Source of the DNA: Bacillus sp. OV322
Lineage (GTDB): Bacteria > Bacillota > Bacilli > Bacillales > DSM-1321
NCBI RefSeq assembly: GCF_900112495.1
Contig: NZ_FOMA01000002.1
Span: 1-64,000, forward strand
DNA length: 64,000 nucleotides
Reading direction: 5' to 3'
Below the pieces are notes generated by a model, which was not told the DNA's origin, searched no databases, and saw only the letters and a list, made by a program, of their open reading frames with translations. This document shows positions 51,520 through 61,182 of this stretch, one piece after another. Positions within the stretch are counted from its first letter, which is position 1, and every line of letters begins with the position of its first letter. A program made the translations under genes and the position numbers.

Positions 51520-52206
51520 ATGGGTTTTTCAACGAGGACAGCATCAAGAATTGCAGGTATTCTGTTTATTATTGCTGCTATTACAGCGATACTAGGTGTC
51601 ATTTTTTATAAACCGATACTCAATGATTCAAACTACTTAATTCAAGGTCCCGCACATTCTAATCTTGTGGTTCTTGGTGCGCTTATGGAGTTAGTTCTTG
51701 TTGTTTCAGCAGTCGGGACTGCAACCGTTATGTTCCCATTCTTGAAAAAATATAATAAAACGATTGCCATATGGCATGTTTGCTTCCGATTTATGGAGGC
51801 CATTATTATCACGGTCGGGGTTATCAGTGTATTGTCTCTGCTTACCTTGAGCGAGCATTATATAGCCGCTGGAGGTTCAAATCTCGCCTCTTATCAAGTT
51901 TCCGGTATTTTGCTGAAAGCAGTGCATGACTGGACCTTTTTACTTGGACCTAATTTCTTCCTGGGAATCAACACAATGATGTATAGCTATATCTTCTATA
52001 AATCTAAACTTGTGCCTAGATTCATTTCAATATTAGGTATGTCTGGTTCCATACTCATTTTTCTAGCTGCCGTTTTAGAAATGTTTGGAATCATTGATCA
52101 AGTTTCTGCATGGGGAGGAATCCTGGCACTTCCGGTCTTCGCCAATGAAATGATTTTGGCAGTTTGGCTCATCACAAGAGGCTTCAATATTTCTGCAATG
52201 AAGTAA
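51520..52206 (+). CDS. DUF4386 family membrane protein
   Basis: 228 residues, about six membrane helices, beginning MGFSTRTASRIAGILFIIAA, with the family's HxCFRFMEAIIITVGV-like segment in the third helix. No known function. The start follows GAGGAGAGATGAGGAA, four bases after the XRE stop, so it is the third gene of the cassette. Confidence 0.85.
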   Translation: MGFSTRTASRIAGILFIIAAITAILGVIFYKPILNDSNYLIQGPAHSNLVVLGALMELVLVVSAVGTATVMFPFLKKYNKTIAIWHVCFRFMEAIIITVGVISVLSLLTLSEHYIAAGGSNLASYQVSGILLKAVHDWTFLLGPNFFLGINTMMYSYIFYKSKLVPRFISILGMSGSILIFLAAVLEMFGIIDQVSAWGGILALPVFANEMILAVWLITRGFNISAMK

Positions 52207-52260
52207 CGGTAGGTAAGTCATCAGCCTTTAATAGCAATTGAGATTTTTGTATACAAAAAC

Positions 52261-52294
52261 AGCACCTTCGCAAATTTGAGAGGTGCTTTTTTTA
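52261..52294 (+). terminator. Terminator of the XRE cassette
   Basis: Stem AGCACCT/AGGTGCT with thirteen-base loop and T7. Confidence 0.85.
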
Positions 52295-52302
52295 TTATAT
52301 AA

Positions 52303-52360
52303 GCTGTTTTCATCCCCTGCATCACTGAACTCATTAAAAACAACAATCTTTAAGAAAACA
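52303..52360 (+). repeat. Dispersed MITE-like repeat, copy F (remnant)
   Basis: GCTGTTTTC joined nearly directly to CTGAACTCATTAAAAACAAC and AATCTTTAAGAAAA: the two ends of the repeat with almost all of the middle gone. The rest of the 52207-52610 gap is AT-rich, with the permease promoter at its right end. Confidence 0.6.
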
Positions 52361-52505
52361 AAATCTTTTCTTTAGTAAGATGAAGGCATTTTTTGCTTTA
52401 GTTAGTAAGTGAAATCAAATGAAGATAATAACAGTAAAGATATTGCAAGAATTGAATTTTGTTTATACTCTCGCCTTTATTTTTAAAAATGCTGGGTAAA
52501 TAGAT

Positions 52506-52553
52506 GTATTTCTGAAATACACAATTGTATCTTTTGGGTGGTAGTATTATAAT
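52506..52553 (+). promoter_or_regulatory. Permease promoter with upstream palindrome
   Basis: TTGTAT (52525-52530), 17-base spacer, TATAAT (52548-52553). Just upstream is a perfect inverted repeat GTATTTC-T-GAAATAC (52506-52520), a candidate operator. Confidence 0.6.
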
Positions 52554-52610
52554 TGTATAATAATTCAGATAAGTAAAAAAGAAGCGATTTGCTGGAATGG
52601 GGGAGTCAAA

Positions 52611-53999
52611 GTGGCAGCGAAAGAATTAAAGAGAGGCTTAAAATCCCGTCATATTCAAATGATTGCGTTAGGCGGTACAATTGGTGTCGGATTATTTATG
52701 GGCTCAGCAAAGACGATTCAATGGACGGGTCCTTCTGTGCTGCTTGCCTATATGATTGCCGGGATTTTTATCTTTTTTATTATGCGGGCAATGGGTGAAA
52801 TGTTATATGTGGAACCAAGTACGGGCTCTTTTGCAACATTCGGCTATAAGTATATTCACCCTATGGCAGGGTATTTAACAGCATGGAGCAACTGGTTTCA
52901 ATGGGTGATTGTCGGGATGTCAGAAATTATTGCCGTTGGAGCTTACATGAAGTATTGGTTCCCGGATCTCCCTGCTTGGATTCCAGGTTTAGTTGCCTTT
53001 GTCATTCTTGGGGCAGCAAATTTAATTTCCGTTAAATCATTTGGTGAGTTTGAATTTTGGTTTTCGTTGATTAAAGTTGCCACTATTGTAATCATGATCG
53101 TTGGCGGATTTGGTCTCATTTTCTTTGGATTTGGCAATGGAGGAACCCCAACCGGATTCGCAAACCTCTGGGAACATGGCGGCTTCTTTACAGGAGGCTG
53201 GACAGGATTCTTTTTTGCTCTGTCACTTGTTATTGGGGCATATCAAGGTGTCGAATTAATCGGGATTACAGCCGGAGAAGCAGAAGATCCGCAAAAAACC
53301 TTAACAAAAGCAACCCAGAGCATTATCTGGCGGATTTTAATTTTTTACATAGGGGCAATATTTGTGATTGTGACTGTGTTTCCATGGGACCAGCTGCATT
53401 CAGTTGGTAGCCCGTTTGTTGCAACCTTTGCAAAAGTTGGCATTACAGCGGCAGCCGGAATTATTAACTTTGTTGTCATCACTGCGGCAATGTCCGGGTG
53501 TAACAGCGGGATTTACAGTGCAGGAAGGATGCTGTACACATTGGGCGTTAATGGACAAGCACCCAAAATTTTCACGAAATTGACTTCAGGTGGGGTCCCG
53601 CTTTTAAGCACGATTGGTGTATTGGCTGGTTTGGCAGTGGGCATTATTTTAAGTTATATTGCACCAAAAAATTTATTCGTCTATGTTTATAGTGCCAGTG
53701 TACTTCCAGGGATGATTCCTTGGTTTGTCATTTTAATCAGCCAAATTCAATTCAGAAAAGCAAAGGGTGACAAAATGAACAATCATCCATTCAAAATGCC
53801 TTTTGCCCCTGTATCAAACTACCTGACAATTATTTTTCTGATTCTAATACTAATAGGGATGGGTTTTAATAAAGATACACGCGTATCGCTTGTTGTAGGT
53901 ATTGTTTTTCTCGCGCTTGTTTCCATCAGCTATTACGCATTTGGCATCGGAAAGAGCGCAGCAAAAGCTCAAACTAAACGCGTTTCTAAGACTTCCTGA
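52611..53999 (+). CDS. APC-family amino-acid permease
   Basis: 462 residues with twelve predicted membrane helices. Amino-acid transporter (AAT) subfamily: [22 protein letters not shown] with the substrate-binding GTIGVG turn in helix 1, [20 protein letters not shown] in helix 6 region, and [18 protein letters not shown]. Resembles AapA/YtnA-type transporters for neutral amino acids; substrate cannot be fixed. GTG start after GGGGGAG. Single-gene unit. Confidence 0.92.
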   Translation: MAAKELKRGLKSRHIQMIALGGTIGVGLFMGSAKTIQWTGPSVLLAYMIAGIFIFFIMRAMGEMLYVEPSTGSFATFGYKYIHPMAGYLTAWSNWFQWVIVGMSEIIAVGAYMKYWFPDLPAWIPGLVAFVILGAANLISVKSFGEFEFWFSLIKVATIVIMIVGGFGLIFFGFGNGGTPTGFANLWEHGGFFTGGWTGFFFALSLVIGAYQGVELIGITAGEAEDPQKTLTKATQSIIWRILIFYIGAIFVIVTVFPWDQLHSVGSPFVATFAKVGITAAAGIINFVVITAAMSGCNSGIYSAGRMLYTLGVNGQAPKIFTKLTSGGVPLLSTIGVLAGLAVGIILSYIAPKNLFVYVYSASVLPGMIPWFVILISQIQFRKAKGDKMNNHPFKMPFAPVSNYLTIIFLILILIGMGFNKDTRVSLVVGIVFLALVSISYYAFGIGKSAAKAQTKRVSKTS

Positions 54000-54117
54000 A
54001 CATATCAATATTAGATCCAAACCTATATGCGGGCGTCTATTGTTGTTTATATTAATAATAACTTCTAGTCATAAACAAATGAACTATGGCTGATTTTCTG
54101 CTCTAATACTCAATAAA

Positions 54118-54147
54118 AAAGGGAAACCACTAAGATGGTTTCCCTTT
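54118..54147. terminator. Bidirectional terminator between permease and OYE genes
   Basis: Twelve-base perfect stem AAAGGGAAACCA/TGGTTTCCCTTT with six-base loop, A and T tracts on both sides, between convergent genes. Confidence 0.85.
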
Positions 54148-54273
54148 AAAATGTTCTGTCTTATTTAGTTTAAGCTATATTCTTATACTTGCAGAGCAAG
54201 GTCAATTATTATCACGATTCCCATTTTTTGAACAATTCATAGAAGCAGAGATGGAATGAGATAAGTGAACTCC

Positions 54274-55395
54274 TTATACAATAGGAAGCCAGCCAGGGAT
54301 GCTAGTATAGTACTCCCATATTTTATCAGAAATAGCCAGTTCTTTTTGATCTTTTTTAGATAATGTTGTACGGATTTTGTCTTCTTCACCGGCTTGTACT
54401 TTTTGTACCCACTGAGGTTCCATTATCAATTCCCTACCTAAAGCGATTAAAGGTACACCTGTTTCAAATGCTTTCATCACTTCATCGGCTGTCCGCAGCA
54501 TCCCAACACCCATCACAGGAACACGATTGCCGACACGTTCTTGGATCATAACAACTCGGGATGTCTGATCGTTATCATCACGGATTGATCCTTTCCAAAA
54601 GCCGCCGACAGAAATGTGGAGATAATCAAGGTCCTGATCCGCTAACTTGTCCACTAATTGCAACGTGTCTTCCATGGTAATGCCAGGATTCTCTCTTTCT
54701 TCAGGCGATAACCGATAGCCGATGATAAAAGGTTTGGCTGCATGGTCTGAAACTGCTTTTTTAACAGCATCAACTACAGCAAGCGGGAAGGACATACGTT
54801 TTTCCAGTGTTCCACCCCATTTGTCAGTTCTGCGATTTGAGTGTGGAGAAAAGAATTGCTGAATCAAATACGTATTGGCACCATGTATTTCAACTCCATC
54901 ATACCCAGCTTCGATTGCTCTTCTGGTTGCTTCACCAAATGCTTTAATAATTTCATCGATTTCGTCTGCTGTCATTTCCCGAGGTACCACAGCATCGTCC
55001 CGTTCCGCGGCTACCGCACTCGGAGCAATTGGTTGACCATCGAGCAGTTCTTCAGGAGGGCACATTCTGCCACCGTGAAAAATTTGTAAAATTGCCTTTG
55101 AACCTTTTTCCTGTATAGCTGTCGCCACACGTTTTAAACTGGGGATTAGGGAATCGGAATCTGCACCAAATTCACCCGGGAATCCTTTTCCATTCCTGGT
55201 GACGTATGTGCATGCGGTGATGACCGCTCCTACACCACCGGCCCGTTCTTGATAATACGCAACTTCTTCGTCTGATACTTCACCATTTTCATGTGCCGCC
55301 GTATTGGTCATGGGAGCCATTGTAATACGGTTTTTTATTTCAACTCCAGAACGGAAAGTAAATGGTTTAAAAGCAGCTTCATATTTTGGATTCAT
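54274..55395 (-). CDS. NADH:flavin oxidoreductase (Old Yellow Enzyme family)
   Basis: 373 residues, FMN-dependent TIM barrel. KNRITMAPMTNTAAHENGEVSDEEVAYYQERAGG at the N-terminus, active-site region GYDGVEIHGANTYLIQQFFSPHSNRRTDKWGG with HGAN, and VMGVGMLRT/LIALGRELI phosphate-binding end. Such enzymes reduce alkenes or nitro groups; the substrate is unknown. AAAGGAG upstream. Next to three luciferase-like genes on the same strand, 163 bases from the nearest. Confidence 0.92.
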   Translation of the reverse strand: MNPKYEAAFKPFTFRSGVEIKNRITMAPMTNTAAHENGEVSDEEVAYYQERAGGVGAVITACTYVTRNGKGFPGEFGADSDSLIPSLKRVATAIQEKGSKAILQIFHGGRMCPPEELLDGQPIAPSAVAAERDDAVVPREMTADEIDEIIKAFGEATRRAIEAGYDGVEIHGANTYLIQQFFSPHSNRRTDKWGGTLEKRMSFPLAVVDAVKKAVSDHAAKPFIIGYRLSPEERENPGITMEDTLQLVDKLADQDLDYLHISVGGFWKGSIRDDNDQTSRVVMIQERVGNRVPVMGVGMLRTADEVMKAFETGVPLIALGRELIMEPQWVQKVQAGEEDKIRTTLSKKDQKELAISDKIWEYYTSIPGWLPIV

Positions 55396-55558
55396 TTTTT
55401 TCTCCTTTTGTTTACATCAAGTTTGTTAAAGGGTTTTCTATTTAGCAAATAGATAACATAGACTATAAAATGTCTTTGACAGGCACTTTTTTTATATTCT
55501 AAACAAAAAAATTTTAGATATACATTAAAAGCTTGCTATTAAGATTGCCAATTTTGAC

Positions 55559-56584
55559 CTATTTTAGCTGAGTAATTTCTGCCAATATTTCATAGGAATG
55601 GAGGCGGGCCTTCTGATCATAAACCTGGGCGATTGCCATGATTTCATCGGCTTGACTTTCAACCAGAAACTTTTCCAGCTTTTCTTTTACGGTTTGAGGG
55701 CTGCCGACTATCGAAGTTCCTAATTGATTTTTAAGCGCTGCTATTTCATAGTCGCTCGCTAAATCATTAATATTATCCACTGGCGGCTGCAATGGGACTT
55801 CCTTCCCGCGCATTAAATTCAAGAACTGCTGCTGCAATGTTGTAGCGAGCCGCTCAGCTTCTTGATCTGTTTCGGCCGCAATGATGTTTAACCCTACCAT
55901 TGCATGCGGCTTGTCCAGAACTTTAGAAGGCTTAAACGAACGGCGGTACAGCTGGATAGCCGGCAGTGTGTTATGCGGCGAGAAATGGCTCGCAAATGCA
56001 AATGGCAGTCCAAGCTCTCCTGCCAGCTGAGCACTGTATCCGCTTGAACCTAACAGCCAAATAGGTATGTTTAATCCCTGACCCGGAATTGCTTTAATAC
56101 GATTATTTCCTTGTGCCAGGGAAGGGTCAAAGTAATTCCGGAGCTCAGCCAGCTGCTCAGGGAAATCTTCTCCAGAACTTCTCAAGTCACGTCTTAATGC
56201 ACGTGCGGTCAGCTGATCAGTGCCTGGTGCACGGCCCAAGCCAAGATCAATACGTCCTGGATATAATGATTCCAGAGTACCAAATTGCTCAGCAATAACA
56301 AGAGGTGCATGATTCGGCAGCATAATGCCGCCTGAACCTACCCGAATTTTTGATGTACCTGCTGCAACATGGGAAATGACTACCGATGTTGCGGAGCTGG
56401 CGATAAATGGCATATTATGATGCTCAGCGAGCCAGTATCGGTTATACCCCAGCTTTTCAGCGAGCCGGGCGAGCTCCAAAGTATTGCGAAAAGAATCAGC
56501 CGGCGTACTTCCATCCGCAATTGGAGAGAGATCCAGGACCGAGAATGGAATATTTGTAATTTGTTTTGTATCATTTTCAGGCAT
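55559..56584 (-). CDS. Luciferase-like (LLM class) flavin-dependent monooxygenase 1
   Basis: About 341 residues. TIM-barrel LLM protein of the YceB/YwcH-like group: [80 protein letters not shown]. Close paralogue of the next gene. ATG at 56584 or a GTG at 56590 are both possible starts. Substrate unknown. Confidence 0.9.
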   Translation of the reverse strand: MPENDTKQITNIPFSVLDLSPIADGSTPADSFRNTLELARLAEKLGYNRYWLAEHHNMPFIASSATSVVISHVAAGTSKIRVGSGGIMLPNHAPLVIAEQFGTLESLYPGRIDLGLGRAPGTDQLTARALRRDLRSSGEDFPEQLAELRNYFDPSLAQGNNRIKAIPGQGLNIPIWLLGSSGYSAQLAGELGLPFAFASHFSPHNTLPAIQLYRRSFKPSKVLDKPHAMVGLNIIAAETDQEAERLATTLQQQFLNLMRGKEVPLQPPVDNINDLASDYEIAALKNQLGTSIVGSPQTVKEKLEKFLVESQADEIMAIAQVYDQKARLHSYEILAEITQLK

Positions 56585-56694
56585 ATGCACATCTTCTTTC
56601 TTTAATAATTTTCTTTGTCTTCTTTTACTGCTTCAATCTAAATCACATTAATTTAACTGATTTAATATCTGCAGAAAATACATCCTTTATTAGA

Positions 56695-57702
56695 CTAATT
56701 TACTGCAGCCTGAGACAAAATTTCATAAGAGCGCAGCCGTGCCTTATGATCGAAAATCTCTGTATGAGCCATAATTTCATCAGCGCCAGTCTTTTCTACT
56801 AACTCATGGAACTGCTGCTTCACACCTGCAGGGTCCCCGATGATGGAAGTGAAAAGCTGTTCTTCAACCGCCCTGCGCTCATTATCGTTCCAAATCTCGT
56901 CCATATTATCAACAGGAGGCAAAATGGGCGAGGGCTTTCCGCGGGTTAACAAAAGAAATTTTTGATACATCGAAGTGGCAAGCCTTTGTGCCTCCTGCTT
57001 CTCATCAGCAGCCACTACTTGAACGGCTAACAGTACATAAGGTTCCTTCAAAAATTGAGAAGGACGAAAATAATCCCGGTACAGTCTTATGGCCTCCATC
57101 ATGTTACCTGGAGCAAAATGTCCCGCGAAAGAGAATGGTAACCCAAGTATTCCAGCCAATTGTGCACTATATAATCCTGAACCTAACAGCCAGATTGGCA
57201 CATTTGTCTTTTCGCCGGGAATGGCGTGAAAACTAAATGAACTATCCTCAGTGGCTGTTCCTGTACCATAAAGATATGCGATAAGCTCCTGAAGCCGGGC
57301 ATCAAATTCTGGTTCCCCAGCAACCCGCTGCCGCAATACATTTGCTGTAAATTGGTCGGTGCCAGGTGCCCGCCCCAATCCAAGGTCGATCCGGCCGGGG
57401 AAGAAGGTTTCTAATGTTCCAAATTGCTCTGCCACGGAGAGAGGAGAATAATGGGAAAGCAGCATTGCGCCTGATCCAATACGCATCTTTTCCGTGACAG
57501 AGGCTACTCGTCCAATTACGATCGGAGATGCTGAACTCGCCATTCCTGCCCAATTATGATGTTCTGCCAGCCAAAACCGTTTATATCCCCACTGTTCTGT
57601 TTTCTTTGCTAGATCAAGCGTGTTTTGAAGGGAAAATCCGGCTGATCCTCCCTCGACAATTGGGGAGGGATCCAGTACTGAAAGTTCTATTTTCTTTGTC
57701 AT
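56695..57702 (-). CDS. Luciferase-like (LLM class) flavin-dependent monooxygenase 2
   Basis: 335 residues, paralogue of the previous gene ([59 protein letters not shown]). Start MTKKIELS is fixed by AAAGGAGG; the frame extends 27 residues upstream without support. It lies 25 bases from the third LLM gene, so co-transcribed. Confidence 0.91.
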   Translation of the reverse strand: MTKKIELSVLDPSPIVEGGSAGFSLQNTLDLAKKTEQWGYKRFWLAEHHNWAGMASSASPIVIGRVASVTEKMRIGSGAMLLSHYSPLSVAEQFGTLETFFPGRIDLGLGRAPGTDQFTANVLRQRVAGEPEFDARLQELIAYLYGTGTATEDSSFSFHAIPGEKTNVPIWLLGSGLYSAQLAGILGLPFSFAGHFAPGNMMEAIRLYRDYFRPSQFLKEPYVLLAVQVVAADEKQEAQRLATSMYQKFLLLTRGKPSPILPPVDNMDEIWNDNERRAVEEQLFTSIIGDPAGVKQQFHELVEKTGADEIMAHTEIFDHKARLRSYEILSQAAVN

Positions 57703-57727
57703 AATTTTTCCTCCTTTTATACAGCTT

Positions 57728-58693
57728 TTAAAGCTGGCTTGTACCTTTATGGGTTGGAAAGTAGGGTAAAACAAATTCTCCAAGCTCCTGGATTACTTCC
57801 TCTGGAGGGCGCTTGGAAAAATACAGAACAAACGCCAAATGGTTGACACCAATCGCTTGAAATTGATAAAGCAGATCAACTAAATGGTTTCTTCCTACGG
57901 AATAGCCTAAGGGTATGGGGACAGGCATTTCATCGGGATTTTCCACTAAATCGATGAACAAGCTTTGAGAGAAGGGTTTAAAAACTCCTGGAGCATGAAC
58001 TTCAGTTAAAGCACGATAATCCTGGATAAGCTGCGCCTGTTGAATAATGCTTCTTGGGTATTGAAGCCACCCATCCCCATTCCTGGCTATCCAATTGATA
58101 GACTGATTGCTAAATCCAGTTACCATGGTCGGAATTGAAGATACAGGCTTTGGGATTAACCTCATATCCGTACCATCGATCAGCCCTCTGTTGCTGTGAA
58201 TCGTCGGCTGATCCTCTTTTAACAGCCGGTCGAGAATTTCGAAGTTTTCTTTAAATAATGGACCGCTTTCTTGCTTAGATACCCCTAAAGCTGTAAAGTC
58301 TTTTTCCCTGTCGCCTGAGGCCACTCCCATAATCAATCGGCCTGGAAACAATTGATCGATTGATGCAGCTTCCTTGGCTACCCTGACAGGGTGGCGCAAA
58401 GGGAGAACGACACTTCCAGTCACTAACGCAATGTGCTTCGTATAGGCAGCAAGATACGTCAAATAAATCCATAAATCGTACTTTTGGCCGTTATCGTCAA
58501 TATTCAAATTCTGCATCGTAATATCACGGAGCCATAATGAAGCAAAGCCAAATTCCTCGATTTTACGGGCAAGCTCCAGCTGATTCTCCATAATCGGATT
58601 TTTAGACATCCTGGCAGTCGGGAGGACAAATCCGAGTGTCATTTTGTCTTTCAGGTACATGCTGTTATAGGCATGATGATTTTGAAAACTCAC
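57728..58693 (-). CDS. Luciferase-like (LLM class) monooxygenase 3
   Basis: 321 residues, a more distant LLM subgroup than the two genes after it: FVLPTARMSKNPIMENQLEL, FASLWLRDITMQNLNID, GSVVLPLRHPVRVAKEAASI, LFPGRLIMGVASGDREKDF. GTG start after AAGGAGGACC. Nineteen bases after the ArsR gene. Likely needs a flavin reductase partner; none lies in the window, though the OYE could supply reduced flavin only if it releases it. Confidence 0.88.
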   Translation of the reverse strand: MSFQNHHAYNSMYLKDKMTLGFVLPTARMSKNPIMENQLELARKIEEFGFASLWLRDITMQNLNIDDNGQKYDLWIYLTYLAAYTKHIALVTGSVVLPLRHPVRVAKEAASIDQLFPGRLIMGVASGDREKDFTALGVSKQESGPLFKENFEILDRLLKEDQPTIHSNRGLIDGTDMRLIPKPVSSIPTMVTGFSNQSINWIARNGDGWLQYPRSIIQQAQLIQDYRALTEVHAPGVFKPFSQSLFIDLVENPDEMPVPIPLGYSVGRNHLVDLLYQFQAIGVNHLAFVLYFSKRPPEEVIQELGEFVLPYFPTHKGTSQL

Positions 58694-58712
58694 TCTTGGT
58701 CCTCCTTAAAGG

Positions 58713-59036
58713 TTAAATTTTTAAGCCAATATACTTTTCAAACTGTTTAATGGTTTCCTCATTGCGTCGATAATAAGTCCATTGTCCGATTCGTTTCATT
58801 TCCACCAGACCGCTTTGCAATAATATAGACAAATACTGGGAGGTAGTGGACTGTGATAATCCTACTTTGCTGTGAATATCACTAACACAAACCCCGCCAT
58901 CAAAGCCTTTTTCATAGATGACATGGGCTTGCGGGGAAAAATTATTATCAGGTTCTTTCAACATTCTTAATATATTCACTCTCGTTTGATTTGCCAGAGC
59001 TTTGAAAATTTCAACTGCCTGTTCGTCTTTTATCAT
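58713..59036 (-). CDS. ArsR-family transcriptional regulator
   Basis: 107-residue winged-helix regulator: FKALANQTRVNILRMLKEPD, recognition helix VCVSDIHSKVGLSQSTTSQYLSILLQSGLVEMKRIGQWTYYRRN. The usual metal-binding ELCVCDL cysteines are reduced to a single Cys, so it may sense an organic ligand. Start ATG at 59036 follows AGGAAG; a TTG at 59054 is possible. First gene of ArsR-LLM3-LLM2-LLM1-OYE, which it probably controls. Confidence 0.9.
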   Translation of the reverse strand: MIKDEQAVEIFKALANQTRVNILRMLKEPDNNFSPQAHVIYEKGFDGGVCVSDIHSKVGLSQSTTSQYLSILLQSGLVEMKRIGQWTYYRRNEETIKQFEKYIGLKI

Positions 59037-59735
59037 ATTTGCTTCCTGATTCAACGCTGCTTGCCCCTTTCTGATTAAAATCTATTTAGGAATACGTATA
59101 AACAAACCAAACAAAAGGATATTGATAATTTGCGATATATCTATATTAATTTCCTTTATACCCAAAATCAACTTTTATGCTTTGTTTTAGACAGGGCTGG
59201 GAAACGGCTTTAAAGGAACTGCACAAATTAGCTTTGAGAACAGGTGGCGAAGAGTTGAGGATTATTTTGCCTATCTTTTAAATGGTTTGGGTTGGCATAC
59301 GGGAAGAGAAATCTGGTCCAGTAATTGGCCGAATTTCATCTGAAGGCATTGGCCCAATTAGAATATTATGCAAAATTTGAATTATCGAGTAGGCAGGTTA
59401 GGAAGTGATTAACGCAGGATTAGGGTTGAATGGGAATGGAAGGGTAAATGAAATACTTGGTCAAGGACATGCTATCCATGATTCTGATGCTACCTGCAAT
59501 TCGCCCGATCCAAGAATCATTCCTGTCATATCCCTATAGAATTAAATTCACATCAAGAACAAAAGGCTGTTTCATAATTGGAGAGAGAAACTTTTATTAT
59601 ATTCTTTTCAATGGTCCTCAGAAAGATTCACAATCGTTATTAACAATGTTTCAGAAGTTAGTGAATAACTTGAAGGACAGCAGGATTTATTAGGGGGACC
59701 CTATCATAAGAATTGAGGCTGTTATTCTATACAAA
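59037..59735. other. Gene-poor stretch with decayed coding fragments
   Basis: No intact gene. Plus-strand frames give protein-like pieces with no common frame: FENRWRRVEDYFAYLLNGLG (about 59234), then NEILGQGHAIHDSDATCNSP (about 59447), and RTKGCFIIGERNFYYILFNG (about 59557) leading to KDSRIY and a stop at 59692. I do not recognise a family. They may belong to one or two dead genes. The left part also holds the ArsR promoter region. Confidence 0.35.
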
Positions 59736-59783
59736 AAAATAAATGACACCTAGACTGCACTATGTCTAGGTGTCATTTATTTT
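59736..59783. terminator. Long hairpin terminator upstream of the benE stop
   Basis: Twenty-base perfect stem (AATGACACCTAGAC core) with an eight-base loop and A/T tracts at its ends, 36 bases beyond the benE stop. Serves benE on the minus strand and may work in both directions. Confidence 0.85.
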
Positions 59784-59818
59784 GTAATGAGATGTATCCG
59801 AGGTCTAAAGAAACTGTG

Positions 59819-61069
59819 TCAGGAAGCTTTACTCAAGTCAGTTTCATTGTTTGTGTCACTTGATGCAGAGTTAAAATCTTGTTTATCCAAGAATACGGTG
59901 GCCAAGGTACCCCCGACCAGACCCCAGAATGGCGCTCCAATATGGAGTATAGAGATTCCAGAGATTGTGATTATAAAGGAAAAGAGGGCGCCTGACTTGA
60001 ATGGACCAGAGAAACTCATTTTCAAAGAGTCAACCAGTACACTAATCATGGCGATGCCGCCTAGTAATTGTATTAATGAGGCAGGAATGACATATGGGAT
60101 TTGCGCAGCTATTGGAGAGAATATAGCTAATAAACAGGATAATACTCCTAATACAATAGCAGCGACATACCTATGTTCTAGTTTGCCTGAATCTTTATTA
60201 ACAAGTAAGCCCGTCATGGGACCTGCAATGCAGGCTGGGTGGCCCCCAAAAAAAGCATTTATAATGGTACCGATTCCGCTCCAATTGGTCATGGCATTGA
60301 TCGGCGGACGATAGCCATGGGTCTCTAACATAGCAATCCCTTGGGCATTTTGAATGGCAATAACCGTTAAGAGTAATGGTATGACAAGTTCCCCTACAAC
60401 GGAAAAACTAAATGATGGAATGATAAAATGGGGAATGCCCATTGCTATATGGAGAGGCTGTACCGATACGTTCGGCAAAAATTTAAGACAAAGAATTGCT
60501 GCTATAATCGCTCCTAATATAGGAGGGAACTTTTTTGAAAATCGTAAGAAAAAAGAAAGAGCAAGAAAGACAAGTAACGGGATTCCGTTGAGTAACGGAT
60601 TTTTTACAACCGAGCCGATCATGTTAGTTCCAAAAGGGAGTAAGACACCTGACACCATCCCCATCATAACTGGCATAGGCAAAACCTTCATCAATTTTGT
60701 AACAAGGCCAGTTGATCCTAAAAGAAAAATAAGGATCCCGGTTATAATATAGGCACCAACCACTTGGTTGAAAGAGTAATGGGTTAAGCTTGAGCCGACA
60801 AGAATGGCTCCAGGTATTGAAAAGGCATAGCCTATGGGCTGCCCATAATATAAGGAGACGATGAGCGTTAGGAGTCCACCCATTCCATAAATGGCGAAAA
60901 TCCATGAGCTGGTTATGCTATCAGACAAATGACCTTTTGCAGCAGCTTGTAAAACAATTAATAATGGTCCTGCTGAACCAAAAAGCCAGGCCACAAATCC
61001 ATTTGATATATTCCCAACCGATAAAAGCTTTGGAAATTGTATGGTATTTTTTTTGAACAACAAAGTCAC
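59819..61069 (-). CDS. BenE-family transporter
   Basis: 416 residues with about eleven to twelve membrane helices. BenE (benzoate:H+ symporter) family features: SVGNISNGFVAWLFGSAGPL, YYGQPIGYAFSIPGAILVGSSL, IAIQNAQGIAMLETHGYRPP and INAFFGGHPACIAGPM (the TxxFGGxxxNxA-like turn shared with NCS2 carriers). Benzoate itself is not proven. Start is GTG at 61069 after AAGGTGAAGGGG, or a TTG six bases further on. Divergent from the LysR gene. Confidence 0.88.
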   Translation of the reverse strand: MTLLFKKNTIQFPKLLSVGNISNGFVAWLFGSAGPLLIVLQAAAKGHLSDSITSSWIFAIYGMGGLLTLIVSLYYGQPIGYAFSIPGAILVGSSLTHYSFNQVVGAYIITGILIFLLGSTGLVTKLMKVLPMPVMMGMVSGVLLPFGTNMIGSVVKNPLLNGIPLLVFLALSFFLRFSKKFPPILGAIIAAILCLKFLPNVSVQPLHIAMGIPHFIIPSFSFSVVGELVIPLLLTVIAIQNAQGIAMLETHGYRPPINAMTNWSGIGTIINAFFGGHPACIAGPMTGLLVNKDSGKLEHRYVAAIVLGVLSCLLAIFSPIAAQIPYVIPASLIQLLGGIAMISVLVDSLKMSFSGPFKSGALFSFIITISGISILHIGAPFWGLVGGTLATVFLDKQDFNSASSDTNNETDLSKAS

Positions 61070-61088
61070 TCCCCTTCACCTTATGAAT

Positions 61089-61107
61089 TACACTACACCT
61101 TAGTGTA
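61089..61107. promoter_or_regulatory. LysR-type operator candidate between benE and its regulator
   Basis: Perfect inverted repeat TACACTA-CACCT-TAGTGTA, seven-base arms and five-base spacer, centred in the 113-base divergent gap. Size and position fit the recognition site of a LysR-type regulator. Confidence 0.6.
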
Positions 61108-61182
61108 TACTTAATTTATTAATACTTAAAATATCTGTTTTATCTTTTTACTATATCTTTTAGGTATGATGGAGGTTTCATC

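Noticed and set aside
60354..60752. 132-residue plus-strand frame inside benE
   Set aside because: Antisense shadow of the BenE coding sequence.
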